DNA of 63,798 bases from Paenibacillus macquariensis. Its GTDB lineage: Bacteria; Bacillota; Bacilli; Paenibacillales; Paenibacillaceae. Shown piece by piece: positions 52,540-61,149 of this stretch. A program made the position numbers and the translations under genes. The stretch lies in contig NZ_FTNK01000022.1 of NCBI RefSeq assembly GCF_900156375.1, positions 1-63,798 on the forward strand, written 5' to 3'. A model generated the notes under the pieces. The model did no database searches and was not told where the DNA came from. It was given only the letters and a program-made list of their open reading frames with translations. Within the stretch, counting starts at the first letter, position 1. Every line of letters begins with the position of its first letter.

Positions 52540-52579
52540 GCCTTCTCAAGCTTGTTACAAAGCTGAGAAGGCATTTTTT
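52540..52579 (+). terminator. abrB terminator
   Basis: Stem GCCTTCTCAAGCTT/AAGCTGAGAAGGC followed by ATTTTTTTGCC on the plus strand. Confidence 0.85.
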
Positions 52580-52602
52580 TGCCTTTTTACATACACAACG
52601 CA

Positions 52603-53481
52603 TTAAATCAAGGAATTATAAATATCTCGTTTGGAAACGCCACGATCGGTTGCTGTTCTTTTCATCGCATCTTTACGTGTTTCTCCCTCTTTCTCATAAT
52701 GTGAAACATGCTCTTCTAAAGATAAGTCCTGCCACCATGCATCCTTCTGAGCCTGTTCTTCTTCCTTACTTGCCCCTTCTACAACAACGACATATTCTCC
52801 GATAGGTGCATGTTCAGCTAACCACGTCAAACATTCTTCAACGCTACCACGTACCATTTCTTCATATCTCTTCGTTATTTCACGTGCAAGTACAACTTGC
52901 CGATTGCCCAGAGTTTCTAACATGTAACTTAACGTTTTGATAATCCGATGTGGTGACTCATAGAACAATAAAGTCCCTTGTGAATACTGCAAAGAGGATA
53001 GGACGTTCTGAATATCTTTTCGGTCACGAGGTAGGAATCCTGCAAAGGTAAACCGTTCCGTCGATAAGCCTGACACGATTAACGCCGAAAGGGCCGCATT
53101 AGCACCAGGAATGGGTATCACCGCAATGCCTGCGGCTATGGCTAATTTCACAAGGTCTGATCCGGGGTCTGAAATGGCTGGTAAACCAGCATCACTAACA
53201 AGTGCTAAATTTTTTCCTTCTATTATATATCGAATTAATTCTGGCCCACTTGCGACCTTGTTGTGCTCGTGATAACTAAATAACAATTGAGGTGTTATTT
53301 CAAAATGAGTTAATAATTTTCGCGTCTGACGTGTATCTTCAGCGGCAATAATGTCACATTCCTTCAATGTTCTTACTGCACGGAAGGTGATATCCTCTAA
53401 ATTACCTATGGGTGTACCCACAAGATACAATGAACCGCTTGTTGTTTCTCCTTGAAAGCTACTTTGCTTTTGAATACTCAT
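52603..53481 (-). CDS. rsmI: 16S rRNA 2'-O-ribose C1402 methyltransferase RsmI
   Basis: Tetrapyrrole-methylase-fold rRNA methyltransferase (YabC in older B. subtilis lists). From MSIQKQSSF the protein is 292 residues; motifs are LYLVGTPIGNLEDITFRAVR, EDTRQTRKLL, YHEHN, LVSDAGLPAISDPG and FAGFLPR. GAGGG precedes the ATG; 13 earlier codons overlap trmN and are not conserved. The gene follows trmN closely; yazA (GIY-YIG), which sits between them in B. subtilis, is absent. Confidence 0.95.
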   Translation of the reverse strand: MSIQKQSSFQGETTSGSLYLVGTPIGNLEDITFRAVRTLKECDIIAAEDTRQTRKLLTHFEITPQLLFSYHEHNKVASGPELIRYIIEGKNLALVSDAGLPAISDPGSDLVKLAIAAGIAVIPIPGANAALSALIVSGLSTERFTFAGFLPRDRKDIQNVLSSLQYSQGTLLFYESPHRIIKTLSYMLETLGNRQVVLAREITKRYEEMVRGSVEECLTWLAEHAPIGEYVVVVEGASKEEEQAQKDAWWQDLSLEEHVSHYEKEGETRKDAMKRTATDRGVSKRDIYNSLI

Positions 53482-53494
53482 ACTGCACCCTCTT

Positions 53495-54262
53495 TTAATT
53501 TCTTTTTTCTTTGGAGCCATAATAAATATCTAATAATTCTTGGCAGTAGTCGTTCTGCTCATTATATACAATCAGTGGAGGTAGAATTCTTACCTCTGGC
53601 TTCCCATCACGTAACGCCTCGATCAATACCATATTAGCTTCCGAACCTGCACGCGAATGTACAAATCTAATTCGTTTGGGCTCTAGACGATTCTCTCGCA
53701 TCAACGTCATCAATTCACCTAAGCGTTGAGGTTTATGCACCATATTCACTTTCCCACCCGTACGAACTAGACGTGAGCAGGCTTGTAGTACTTCTTCAAG
53801 CGTACAATGGATTTCATGACGAGCTATCGCTTGATGTTCGTTGAGCTTAATATCACTGCCATTCATCGGCATATAGGGAGGGTTGACCGTAATCGCATCA
53901 TATACACCATGTCCCGTTTCCTTATAAAGCTCACGCAAATCTCCTTCTCGAATAACAACGGAGTCCTCTAGCCCATTAAGTGCTACACTACGGCGTGCCA
54001 TATCAGCAAGCCTTGGTTGGATTTCGATACCTTCAATAGAAGCTTTCGTACGAGATGTTAATAACAACGGAATAACCCCATTGCCTGTACATAAATCCAA
54101 TACACGCCCTTTGGTTGTGGTTGGGATACTTGCGAACCGTGCTAATAATACCGCATCCATCGAGAAACTAAATACCTCATCGCTCTGAATGATCCGAAGA
54201 TCATGTGTTAATAAATCATCCACTCGTTCTGACTCTTTAAGCATTATATTATCTATATTCAT
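53495..54262 (-). CDS. tRNA1(Val) N6-adenine methyltransferase-like protein (YabB)
   Basis: A class I SAM methyltransferase of 255 residues: motif I VLDLCTGNGVIPLLL (about 53-67), IEIQPRLADMA, and the adenine-N6/NPPY motif TVNPPYMPM (about 128). YabB in B. subtilis is the position equivalent; E. coli TrmN6 (YfiC) modifies tRNA1-Val at A37. The target in this organism is inferred. It lies in the yabA-trmN-rsmI run. Confidence 0.88.
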   Translation of the reverse strand: MNIDNIMLKESERVDDLLTHDLRIIQSDEVFSFSMDAVLLARFASIPTTTKGRVLDLCTGNGVIPLLLTSRTKASIEGIEIQPRLADMARRSVALNGLEDSVVIREGDLRELYKETGHGVYDAITVNPPYMPMNGSDIKLNEHQAIARHEIHCTLEEVLQACSRLVRTGGKVNMVHKPQRLGELMTLMRENRLEPKRIRFVHSRAGSEANMVLIEALRDGKPEVRILPPLIVYNEQNDYCQELLDIYYGSKEKRN

Positions 54263-54320
54263 ATACCCAATCCTTACACGATTTATTATTCAATCTAATA
54301 TAAGAAGTAGCTTATCTAAT

Positions 54321-54343
54321 GCAACTTATACTTTCTTATATTT
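54321..54343 (-). repeat. Short copy of the intergenic repeat core
   Basis: Minus strand AAATATAAGAAAGTATAAGT at the end of the yabA terminator T-tract. It is followed by the upstream region of trmN. Confidence 0.6.
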
Positions 54344-54344
54344 C

Positions 54345-54372
54345 AAAAAACCGTAGGCAATTTCTCCTACGG
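54345..54372 (-). terminator. yabA terminator
   Basis: Minus-strand stem CCGTAGG/CCTACGG (54351-54372) followed by six T residues, 11 bases after the yabA stop. Confidence 0.85.
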
Positions 54373-54382
54373 CTTGTTTTTG

Positions 54383-54742
54383 CTATTTATTCAGAAAAGA
54401 CAGACAGAATAGACAGTCACCTTCGGTTCGTAAATGCCCATAATAGACATTACAAATATGGAAGCCTTCATGATATAACCTTGCAAGGTTATCATATCCC
54501 TCTCCAACAACATCTTCTAGAACTTCATGAGGATGATGTGGTATTGAAGATGCGACTCTTTCTTCCATGAGTTGAGCTTCTCTTTTTAATATAATACGAA
54601 GTCGCTCATTTTCTAAGATAAGTCGATTATTCTCTTCAAGGAGTTCCTTAACGAGTAACTTCAACTCACCTAAATCACTGTGCATATGTTCCATTTGTTC
54701 TTCCATTTCCTGCATGCGTAGAAATACATTTTTCTTTTCCAT
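54383..54742 (-). CDS. yabA: DNA replication initiation-control protein YabA
   Basis: Negative regulator of replication initiation that bridges DnaA and the DnaN clamp. The 119-residue protein has an N-terminal tetramerising coiled coil (MEKKNVFLRMQEMEEQMEHM, about 1-60) and a C-terminal zinc domain (H-x-C near ICNVYYGHLR, then CLFC near the end). Order ricT-yabA is conserved. GGGGTGG precedes the start. Confidence 0.95.
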   Translation of the reverse strand: MEKKNVFLRMQEMEEQMEHMHSDLGELKLLVKELLEENNRLILENERLRIILKREAQLMEERVASSIPHHPHEVLEDVVGEGYDNLARLYHEGFHICNVYYGHLRTEGDCLFCLSFLNK

Positions 54743-54772
54743 GTTTCCACCCCGAACAGTAACCTCATTGGT

Positions 54773-55573
54773 CTACTTGATGACAACGTCATCCATTGGA
54801 AGTTCCTTAACTTTGCCTAATTCGAACAATTGTACATGAACACTACGGCTACCAGCATTGATTCCTACGACTTTGCCATCTCCTAAAGCAGTTACAACCA
54901 TTTTGCCAATGGCAGGCAGTTCTTCTCTTACACTTTCGTAGTTATCATGCTCAAACTTAAGGCAACACATGAGTCTTCCGCACAATCCGGAAATTTTGGT
55001 TGGATTCAACGATAATCGTTGATCCTTCGCCATCTTAATAGATACCGGTTCGAAATCACCTAGCCAAGACGAGCAACATAGAATTCGTCCACACGGACCA
55101 ATCCCACCCAACATTTTGGCTTCATCGCGAACACCAATCTGTCTTAGCTCAATTCTTGTTCTAAAGATACTCGCAAGGTCTTTGACAAGTTCTCGGAAAT
55201 CCACTCTTCCTTCAGCCGTAAAATAAAAAATGATTTTGTTTCGGTCAAACGTAAATTCTACGTCCACAAGCTTCATTTTGAGTTCGTGGTCCCGAATTTT
55301 ATTTAAACAGGTAGCAAACGCATCTTTTGCTGCCAGTTGATTCTCTTCCACAATACTAGCGTCGGAATCACTCGCGATACGAATAACTTTCTTCAGTGGT
55401 AAGACCACATCCGATTCTTGCACCTCTTTTTTTCCAACGACGACTTTTCCGTATTCGATCCCACGCGCTGTTTCAACGATAACGCTATGATCCTTCATAA
55501 TAGGGAAGTCCAATGGATCGAAATAATAGATCTTACCGGCCTTTTTAAACCGGACACCCACTACACTGTACAA
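54773..55573 (-). CDS. ricT: RicT, PSP1-domain subunit of the Y-complex (YaaT)
   Basis: With YlbF and YmcA forms an Fe-S-binding complex that speeds RNase Y processing and Spo0A phosphorylation. The 266-residue protein has a PSP1 domain and the two Cys blocks GGIGPCGRILCCSSWLGDF (about 150-168) and GLCGRLMCCLKFEHD (about 190-204) that hold the clusters. It lies between holB and yabA, as in B. subtilis. Confidence 0.96.
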   Translation of the reverse strand: MYSVVGVRFKKAGKIYYFDPLDFPIMKDHSVIVETARGIEYGKVVVGKKEVQESDVVLPLKKVIRIASDSDASIVEENQLAAKDAFATCLNKIRDHELKMKLVDVEFTFDRNKIIFYFTAEGRVDFRELVKDLASIFRTRIELRQIGVRDEAKMLGGIGPCGRILCCSSWLGDFEPVSIKMAKDQRLSLNPTKISGLCGRLMCCLKFEHDNYESVREELPAIGKMVVTALGDGKVVGINAGSRSVHVQLFELGKVKELPMDDVVIK

Positions 55574-55634
55574 AAGCTAACCCCCTACCATCACATCTTC
55601 GTGTTCCCTATAAATCTATGGGGTCAATCCATCC

Positions 55635-56609
55635 TCAATCTTCTAACCCCATCAAAAATTGTTCCAGACAGAGTTGTCCATTCACATTATAACGTAACTT
55701 CTTCTTCGCTTCTGCGGCCAGATCCATATAGGAGATCCACTGCGCATCACTTCTTGAAGAAGCCTGTGATGTCAAATACTCTAGCTGATCTATAAAAACG
55801 ATACTTTCGTGCCTTTCGTATTGAACATGCAGCATATCTTTAAACCACAAATGAAACAGGTTAAAGAGGATATCTAGGTGTTCAGAGAGTCCCGCTTTGA
55901 ATAGCTTCGTCCCCGCAGTAATAAGAGACGTGCTCCCTCTACCCATAGACTCCTTCCCTAATTGTAACACTACGTTTCTAATTTCTGCAAACCAATTCTG
56001 CTCAAGTAGTTCCCTACATCCTTCCAATCCAGAAGATAAATGGACCGCGCAACGAACTAATGGCGAAGGATACCCTTCATTAATGAGAAGTTGAAGCATC
56101 ATCGTAGGACTTAACGGATGAAATGATACACGCTGCGATCTTGATTGAATCGTAGGGAGGAGTGCTTGTACATTCTCTGCAATCAGAATAGCTACTGCAG
56201 GAATTGGCGGTTCTTCAAGAAATCTTAGTAAACTATTAGACGCCTGATTGGTCATCGTATCCGCATGATCAATAATATATACTTTCGGATTGTTCGATTC
56301 CGATCGATAGGAAAAGACCCGCTGTAATCCACGGATCTGGTCAATTTTGATGGATGCCCCGTCAGGATTGATCAGAATTAGATCAGGATGATTACCGTGC
56401 TCGACTTTGCGGCACTCTAAACATTTGCCACAAGCGTCATCCTTCATTTCAGTACAGAATAGCGCTTGTGCAAAAGTGAGTGCCGTCTTCATCTGACCAC
56501 TGCCCGAAGGGCCATCAAATAAATACGCATGGTTCACGCTATCTTTGCGTAGTCCACTCCGAAGAATTTTCTTGGCTTCATCCTGCCCTAGAATATCATT
56601 AAAAGACAT
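55635..56609 (-). CDS. holB: DNA polymerase III delta-prime subunit HolB
   Basis: Clamp-loader subunit. From MSFNDILGQDEAKKIL the protein is 324 residues; AAAGAGG lies five bases before. AAA+ fold with HAYLFDGPSGSGQMKTALTF, the zinc module CGKCLEC, and the sensor/arginine-finger region RSQRVSF. The phosphate loop has Gln where a Walker A lysine is expected (GSGQM), consistent with delta-prime subunits that do not hydrolyse ATP. Ends shortly before ricT. Confidence 0.93.
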   Translation of the reverse strand: MSFNDILGQDEAKKILRSGLRKDSVNHAYLFDGPSGSGQMKTALTFAQALFCTEMKDDACGKCLECRKVEHGNHPDLILINPDGASIKIDQIRGLQRVFSYRSESNNPKVYIIDHADTMTNQASNSLLRFLEEPPIPAVAILIAENVQALLPTIQSRSQRVSFHPLSPTMMLQLLINEGYPSPLVRCAVHLSSGLEGCRELLEQNWFAEIRNVVLQLGKESMGRGSTSLITAGTKLFKAGLSEHLDILFNLFHLWFKDMLHVQYERHESIVFIDQLEYLTSQASSRSDAQWISYMDLAAEAKKKLRYNVNGQLCLEQFLMGLED

Positions 56610-56743
56610 AAATCCTCTTTTCCTGGGTAAATTACTCATAGGATGTCATCTATATAGATTGAACTAAAGACGAACCCCAATATTCATGATCCTCTTTAGA
56701 ATGATTGAACTTGTGTTCGCAAACTTTAGCTCAATCTATCTAT

Positions 56744-57187
56744 TTAAAAACTTAAGTTGATTAGCATACCTCGAATTTCACCCATTTGTTGCAGAAGGTC
56801 TATTTTACCCTCTTCACTTTCTAATAATTCATCAGCCATGGCTAATAACGCAGAATCCAGCTCATCAATCAATTTGTAACGTTTACCACGCCCACGTCGA
56901 TCCCAGCCTCTTGTTTCCTTCATGCTTACACCACGACGAACCGTGTCTTCAAGGAATCGCTTAATCATCGTGCGATACGCTTTCAATTCACGAATCGTCA
57001 TGGAGCGTGCAAGACGATCTCCCTGCATTTGGATTTCTTTAAGGCGTCGACCTAATTCTTCTTGTGAAGCGATCTGACTCTGTTGTTGAATCACATCAGA
57101 GAATGATTTCTGTAGAAGTGGTTTTGCGCCACTGTCCACGTTTGGCAATTCACTTTTGATGGGTCTATAACCCGGGTTTATTTTCAA
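56744..57187 (-). CDS. YaaR family protein (DUF327)
   Basis: A protein of 147 residues from a TTG start (MKINPGYRPIKSELPN), with GGGGAGA at good spacing; an ATG five codons earlier is possible. Helical throughout, with FSDVIQQQSQIASQEELGRR, LKAYRTMIKRFLEDTVRRGV and a conserved RGWDRRGRGKRYKLIDELD. YaaR occurs beside darA in many Firmicutes; its function is not known. Confidence 0.85.
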   Translation of the reverse strand: MKINPGYRPIKSELPNVDSGAKPLLQKSFSDVIQQQSQIASQEELGRRLKEIQMQGDRLARSMTIRELKAYRTMIKRFLEDTVRRGVSMKETRGWDRRGRGKRYKLIDELDSALLAMADELLESEEGKIDLLQQMGEIRGMLINLSF

Positions 57188-57261
57188 AGGATATCTCCCC
57201 ATTCATGATCGCCTTTGTTAGCTTCAGCTAAAATAGGATCTAACAAATGAATCTTTCTTGT

Positions 57262-57591
57262 TTAGAAATGTTCAAACCGCTCCACTGGCATTACAAACAC
57301 CGTAGCTCCGCCGACTTGAACTTCTACCGGAAGAGGCAGATAAGAATCTGTTGTACCACTCATTGGTGTAATTGGCGTGACCAATTGCTCACGAACCTTA
57401 CAACTTTTATTGATAACAGTCATGACAGCTTCAACCTGATCATCATCAATACCAATCATAAATGTCGTATTTCCTGCGCGTAAGAATCCTCCTGTACTCG
57501 CAAGTTTTGTTGCTCGGAAGTTCGCTTTTACAAGTTCTCCTGACAAACGGTTACTATCTTTGTCTTGCACGATCGCAATGATTAATTTCAT
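57262..57591 (-). CDS. darA: c-di-AMP receptor DarA (YaaQ)
   Basis: PII-like trimeric receptor for cyclic di-AMP. The 109-residue protein has a PII-type fold: MKLIIAIVQDKDSNRL, the loop ATKLASTGGFLRAGNTTFMI, long loop with TPITPMSGTTDSYLP, and GGATVFVMPVERFEHF at the end, all characteristic of DarA. Located between tmk and yaaR, as in B. subtilis. A c-di-AMP riboswitch lies 8 kb away in the same window. Confidence 0.95.
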   Translation of the reverse strand: MKLIIAIVQDKDSNRLSGELVKANFRATKLASTGGFLRAGNTTFMIGIDDDQVEAVMTVINKSCKVREQLVTPITPMSGTTDSYLPLPVEVQVGGATVFVMPVERFEHF

Positions 57592-57738
57592 CTTGCATTC
57601 CCCCTCATTTTAAATAGCTTCCTAATGTGGACTGATAATTTGTGAACCAACCAACTTGATTTCAAAAGGTCGATTGAATTACCCTATCTCATCCTTGAAC
57701 CATTTGATGTGAATGCGAAACATAATTGATGTCATTAC

Positions 57739-58407
57739 TTACTTACTCTTATTTGACAAGGAGGCGCCAAAATCCTTTAATATACCCTTTTCCAACTCAC
57801 AAACAATATCATTCATCACCTGAGATGGACTCTGATCTGCATTAATGATAACGACACGCTCAGGGTTCTCCGCGGCAATCATGTGGTAACCTTCACGAAC
57901 CTTATGATGGAAATCGATGTTCTCCATGTCTAATCGGTTCACTTCTCGATCCAAACTAGCAGCAATTCGAGATAATCCTACTTCAGGTTCAATATCTAAA
58001 TAGAATGTTACATCTGGCATTAGAGAATCAATGGCGAATTGATTAATACTCCACACTTCGTCCATTCCTAATCCTCTAGCGTATCCTTGGTAAGCAAGAC
58101 TACTATCAACAAAACGATCACAAAGAACTAGAGTTCCTGCATCGAGGGCGGGTCTCACCTTCTCTACCAAATGCTGACGACGAGCAGCTGCATACAATAA
58201 TGCTTCTGTTCTAGCATCCATTTCAGTATGCTTTGTATCCAGAATCACTTCACGGATTTTCTCAGCTATGGTAATACCCCCGGGTTCCCGGGTAAGCATG
58301 TAGGGGATAGAATGCCGATCGAAGTAAGCACTTATTCGACTAAGAGTCGTTGTTTTGCCCGATCCTTCTCCGCCCTCGAATGTAATGAATTTACCTTTGG
58401 TAATCAT
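57739..58407 (-). CDS. tmk: Thymidylate kinase
   Basis: Phosphorylates dTMP to dTDP. The 222-residue P-loop kinase has FITFEGGEGSGKTTT, LTREPGGI, the LID/DR region DRFVDSSLAYQG and a C-terminal helical end. Its ATG overlaps the yaaO stop by four bases, so the pair is coupled, as in B. subtilis. Confidence 0.96.
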   Translation of the reverse strand: MITKGKFITFEGGEGSGKTTTLSRISAYFDRHSIPYMLTREPGGITIAEKIREVILDTKHTEMDARTEALLYAAARRQHLVEKVRPALDAGTLVLCDRFVDSSLAYQGYARGLGMDEVWSINQFAIDSLMPDVTFYLDIEPEVGLSRIAASLDREVNRLDMENIDFHHKVREGYHMIAAENPERVVIINADQSPSQVMNDIVCELEKGILKDFGASLSNKSK

Positions 58408-60089
58408 AAGTTTTCCTGCTTTCTGTCCTTCTTAAAGACCTTAATGCTATGCAATTCGGGATCTGCAGCGGCATGACACTTCGCTCCCGCTTCTGATAGA
58501 GCAAGAAGACGTTCTTGCGTATCATTAGAGATACTCTCGCCCATATATAACAACGGTATACCTGGTGGATAAGGAATAATCATTTCCGCCGCTACCCTTC
58601 CTGCACACTCTACTAAGGGAATCGATTCGACATCTTCCGTCGCTACTGGACTCAAGTTAAAGGGAACGGGTGTCGAAACCGATGCCTCCATAATGTTCCA
58701 CGTGGAAAATTCGACAGCATTCTTCGTAATTGGAATATTCGCTGAACTCAAATCGATATCTTCCCCTGCAATAGATATATGCGCAAGGGCATGTAAGAGG
58801 TGATTAGTGTCCTCCATCGTGGACCCTAAGCTAAAGAGTAAGACGACATACTGTACGTCGCTCATCTCTGGGATGCAGCCGTGCGCTTCAAGCTGGCGCT
58901 GTAGCTCGTATCCGCTCAGGGCCCCTGTGTCGTCATATATGACGGCTTTGAAGGGGTCTTGCGTCGTATAAGCAGCTATAGCCGTGCTTGGCTGCGCGGT
59001 GTCGCCCGCAGAAGTGAAGCCTGCGGACGTGCCCTCGGGCTGCGGCGGCGCCAGCAGCCCGAAGCGCGGGAGCTCCGCGAGCCCGAGCTTGAAGGCATCC
59101 ACGGCGGAAAGACCCGCCGTGAAGGTAGCCGCACCGCCTGTGTGCAGCTGGCGGCGGGCTAGATCGAGCGAAGCCATCATCGGATACGATGGGCTTGAGC
59201 TCTGGACCATCGCTAGCCGCTGGCGCAGCAGCGCGCGGTCGAGCCGTGAACCCTGCACGTGTAGCATAGCGCCCATCGTGAGTGCAGACAACATCTTGTG
59301 CGTCGACTGTACGACGCCATCTGCCCCACAAGCTAGCGCGCTTGTTGGTAACTCAGGATGGTGACCATAATGCGCGCCATGTGCCTCATCTACTAATAGC
59401 GGCACACCATATCTATGACATGCTACTGCCAGAGGGGTAAGATCTGTACCCATGCCATAATAATTTGGCATCGTAACTAGCACACCCCTAGCATTAGGAT
59501 ACACTTCTAGCGCCGCATCAATCTGTGCTGCTGTAGGTGCAGTCGAGAGTCCACTAAATGAATGAATCTGCGGCTGTAAGAACACAGCCCGTGCACCTGC
59601 TAACATAAGACCATGCAATACCGATTTATGTACATTACGCTGAACAAGTAGTATATCCCCCGGGGTGGTACATACCGTTAGGATCAAAGCTAGATTCCCA
59701 ACGGTGCTACCTCCGACAAGAAAGAAACTTTCTTCTGCTCCGAAACAATTAGCCGCAAGTTGCTGTGCCTCAAGGATCACTCCCTCAGGATGATGAAGAT
59801 CATCGGTTCCTGAAATCTCAGTAACATCAATCTCCATCATCTCAGATAATATTCCCGCACCCCCTTGGGAAACGTAAGCTTGGCCATTCTTATGCCCTGG
59901 AACATGAAAAGAAATCCGATTCTGCTCTCTGTAGTCAAGTAACGCCTCATATAACGGAACTCGAGCTTTATTCATATCGCCTTGTTCTTGAGAATCCCTC
60001 TTAACCTCTTCCGTTACTGAGTCCTGCGATAAGGTTCTCATTGGTTGTTCACCTAAGGTTTGTCCACTATCTATTCGTTTCTTAGACAT
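58404..60089 (-). CDS. PLP-dependent Orn/Lys/Arg decarboxylase family protein (YaaO)
   Basis: A 561-residue aminotransferase-fold decarboxylase. RISFHVPGHKNGQAYV and EISGTDDLHHPEG are family signatures; the PLP lysine is in VQSTHKMLSALTMGAML; a smaller C-terminal domain follows. Substrate (Arg, Lys or Orn) cannot be read from this. The first 40 residues before NKARVPLYEALLDY are an extension absent in B. subtilis YaaO (480). AAGGTGA supports the MSKKRIDS start. The middle of the gene (about 58960-59300) is much more GC-rich than its neighbours (72-75 percent in two 60-base samples). Confidence 0.9.
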   Translation of the reverse strand: MSKKRIDSGQTLGEQPMRTLSQDSVTEEVKRDSQEQGDMNKARVPLYEALLDYREQNRISFHVPGHKNGQAYVSQGGAGILSEMMEIDVTEISGTDDLHHPEGVILEAQQLAANCFGAEESFFLVGGSTVGNLALILTVCTTPGDILLVQRNVHKSVLHGLMLAGARAVFLQPQIHSFSGLSTAPTAAQIDAALEVYPNARGVLVTMPNYYGMGTDLTPLAVACHRYGVPLLVDEAHGAHYGHHPELPTSALACGADGVVQSTHKMLSALTMGAMLHVQGSRLDRALLRQRLAMVQSSSPSYPMMASLDLARRQLHTGGAATFTAGLSAVDAFKLGLAELPRFGLLAPPQPEGTSAGFTSAGDTAQPSTAIAAYTTQDPFKAVIYDDTGALSGYELQRQLEAHGCIPEMSDVQYVVLLFSLGSTMEDTNHLLHALAHISIAGEDIDLSSANIPITKNAVEFSTWNIMEASVSTPVPFNLSPVATEDVESIPLVECAGRVAAEMIIPYPPGIPLLYMGESISNDTQERLLALSEAGAKCHAAADPELHSIKVFKKDRKQENL

Positions 60090-60464
60090 GTAACTTCTCA
60101 CCTTCTAATTCTATATAACCTCTCATGATCGTGTATCGCATGCAAAGTTTTCTGTTTTCATTGTATAGGCTTGAATCAGATGATTCCTTCCCATGTATTA
60201 TCTCTTATCTCTCTCTATTTTATCGTAATTTACGTGTAACGCCTAACTTTAGTAATCATATTTTAATGAAGTATAACTACAATATTACTATAATGTCATA
60301 ATACCCATGTTCAAGACAAAAAAACCCAAAGTACACATAGGTACCCTAGGAATTTCAGCTTTAACTATAACTATCTATTTTGAGAATGTCAGACCACTTA
60401 TTGATGTACCAAGTCTAACTCGCCTATCAAAAATATTGTTCAACCTTATAATATAACGTTTACG

Positions 60465-61094
60465 TTATACGGACGCTACTGTGAACCGTTCTTTTCGGTG
60501 CTTAGGCTGTTCAATCTCATCCAATACAGCTACAGCATAATCCTCCATACTGATGTAACTTCTACCTTCCTTGTTCACAAGTAAGTGATCTTTGCCAGCT
60601 TGATATAATCCCGTTCTTTCACCAGGTTCGATCTCTGCCGAAGGACTAATAAATGTCCAATCACAATGCTTCTCGGCCAAGTATAACTTGAGTGCTTCAC
60701 CCTGATTTGTTGCTGTTGGCAAATAGATATCAGGAAACCCTGGTGTATCTAATACACGTGTACCTTGATCATCTACATATAAGCTCCCTGCACCTCCGAC
60801 CACTAATAGTCGAGTATTTGGTGCTTGTAGTGCTAACTCAATCAATTTCTTATTTGCCTCTATATGCAGATGTTCTTCCCCTGGTTTCGTACCATAAGCA
60901 CTTACAACAACATCAAAGACTTCTAACTCAGTCGTTAATTCAAAAACATCCTTTTCAATAACATCCAATTCACCTAAATCTTCAACCTTCTTGGAATCTC
61001 GTACAATAGCTGTTGTTTTATGACCCCGACGTAATGCTTCTCGTACGACACGACTTCCAATACGTCCACTTGCTCCAATGACTGCAATTTTCAA
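60465..61094 (-). CDS. NAD(P)-binding SDR/NmrA-type protein (YwnB-like)
   Basis: A 209-residue protein from a TTG start (MKIAVIGASGRIGSRVVREA; AAAGGAG lies eight bases upstream). Rossmann motif GASGRIG, then VVSAYGTKPGEEH, LLVVGGAGSLYV and DWTFISPSAEIEPGERTG. It resembles atypical SDR/NmrA oxidoreductases such as YwnB, encoded next to the Rrf2 regulator ywnA in B. subtilis, and is here divergent from an Rrf2 regulator. Substrate unknown. The 355-base gap towards yaaO (60090-60464) contains only a weak GTAC stem plus a T-run near 60320-60350. Confidence 0.82.
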   Translation of the reverse strand: MKIAVIGASGRIGSRVVREALRRGHKTTAIVRDSKKVEDLGELDVIEKDVFELTTELEVFDVVVSAYGTKPGEEHLHIEANKKLIELALQAPNTRLLVVGGAGSLYVDDQGTRVLDTPGFPDIYLPTATNQGEALKLYLAEKHCDWTFISPSAEIEPGERTGLYQAGKDHLLVNKEGRSYISMEDYAVAVLDEIEQPKHRKERFTVASV

Positions 61095-61126
61095 CAGAAA
61101 CATCTCCTTTAAAAAAAATATTAGAT

Positions 61127-61149
61127 CCTGTAACTATTATAGTTACAGG
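61127..61149. promoter_or_regulatory. Candidate Rrf2 operator overlapping the ywnB-like promoter
   Basis: CCTGTAACTA (61127-61136) and its exact complement TAGTTACAGG (61140-61149) flank TTA: a 23-bp perfect palindrome that covers the -10 of the ywnB-like promoter. A dyad of this size is typical of Rrf2 family operators. Confidence 0.65.

Noticed and set aside
58933..59331. A 132-residue open frame on the minus strand and two on the plus strand inside the YaaO gene.
   Set aside because: They exist because the local DNA is very GC-rich and stop codons are rare. They lack ribosome-binding sites and family features, while the YaaO frame runs through with its motifs.
60300..60360. A terminator for the YwnB-like gene.
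   Set aside because: There is a T-run, but the stem has several mismatches, so it is only mentioned in the gap description.
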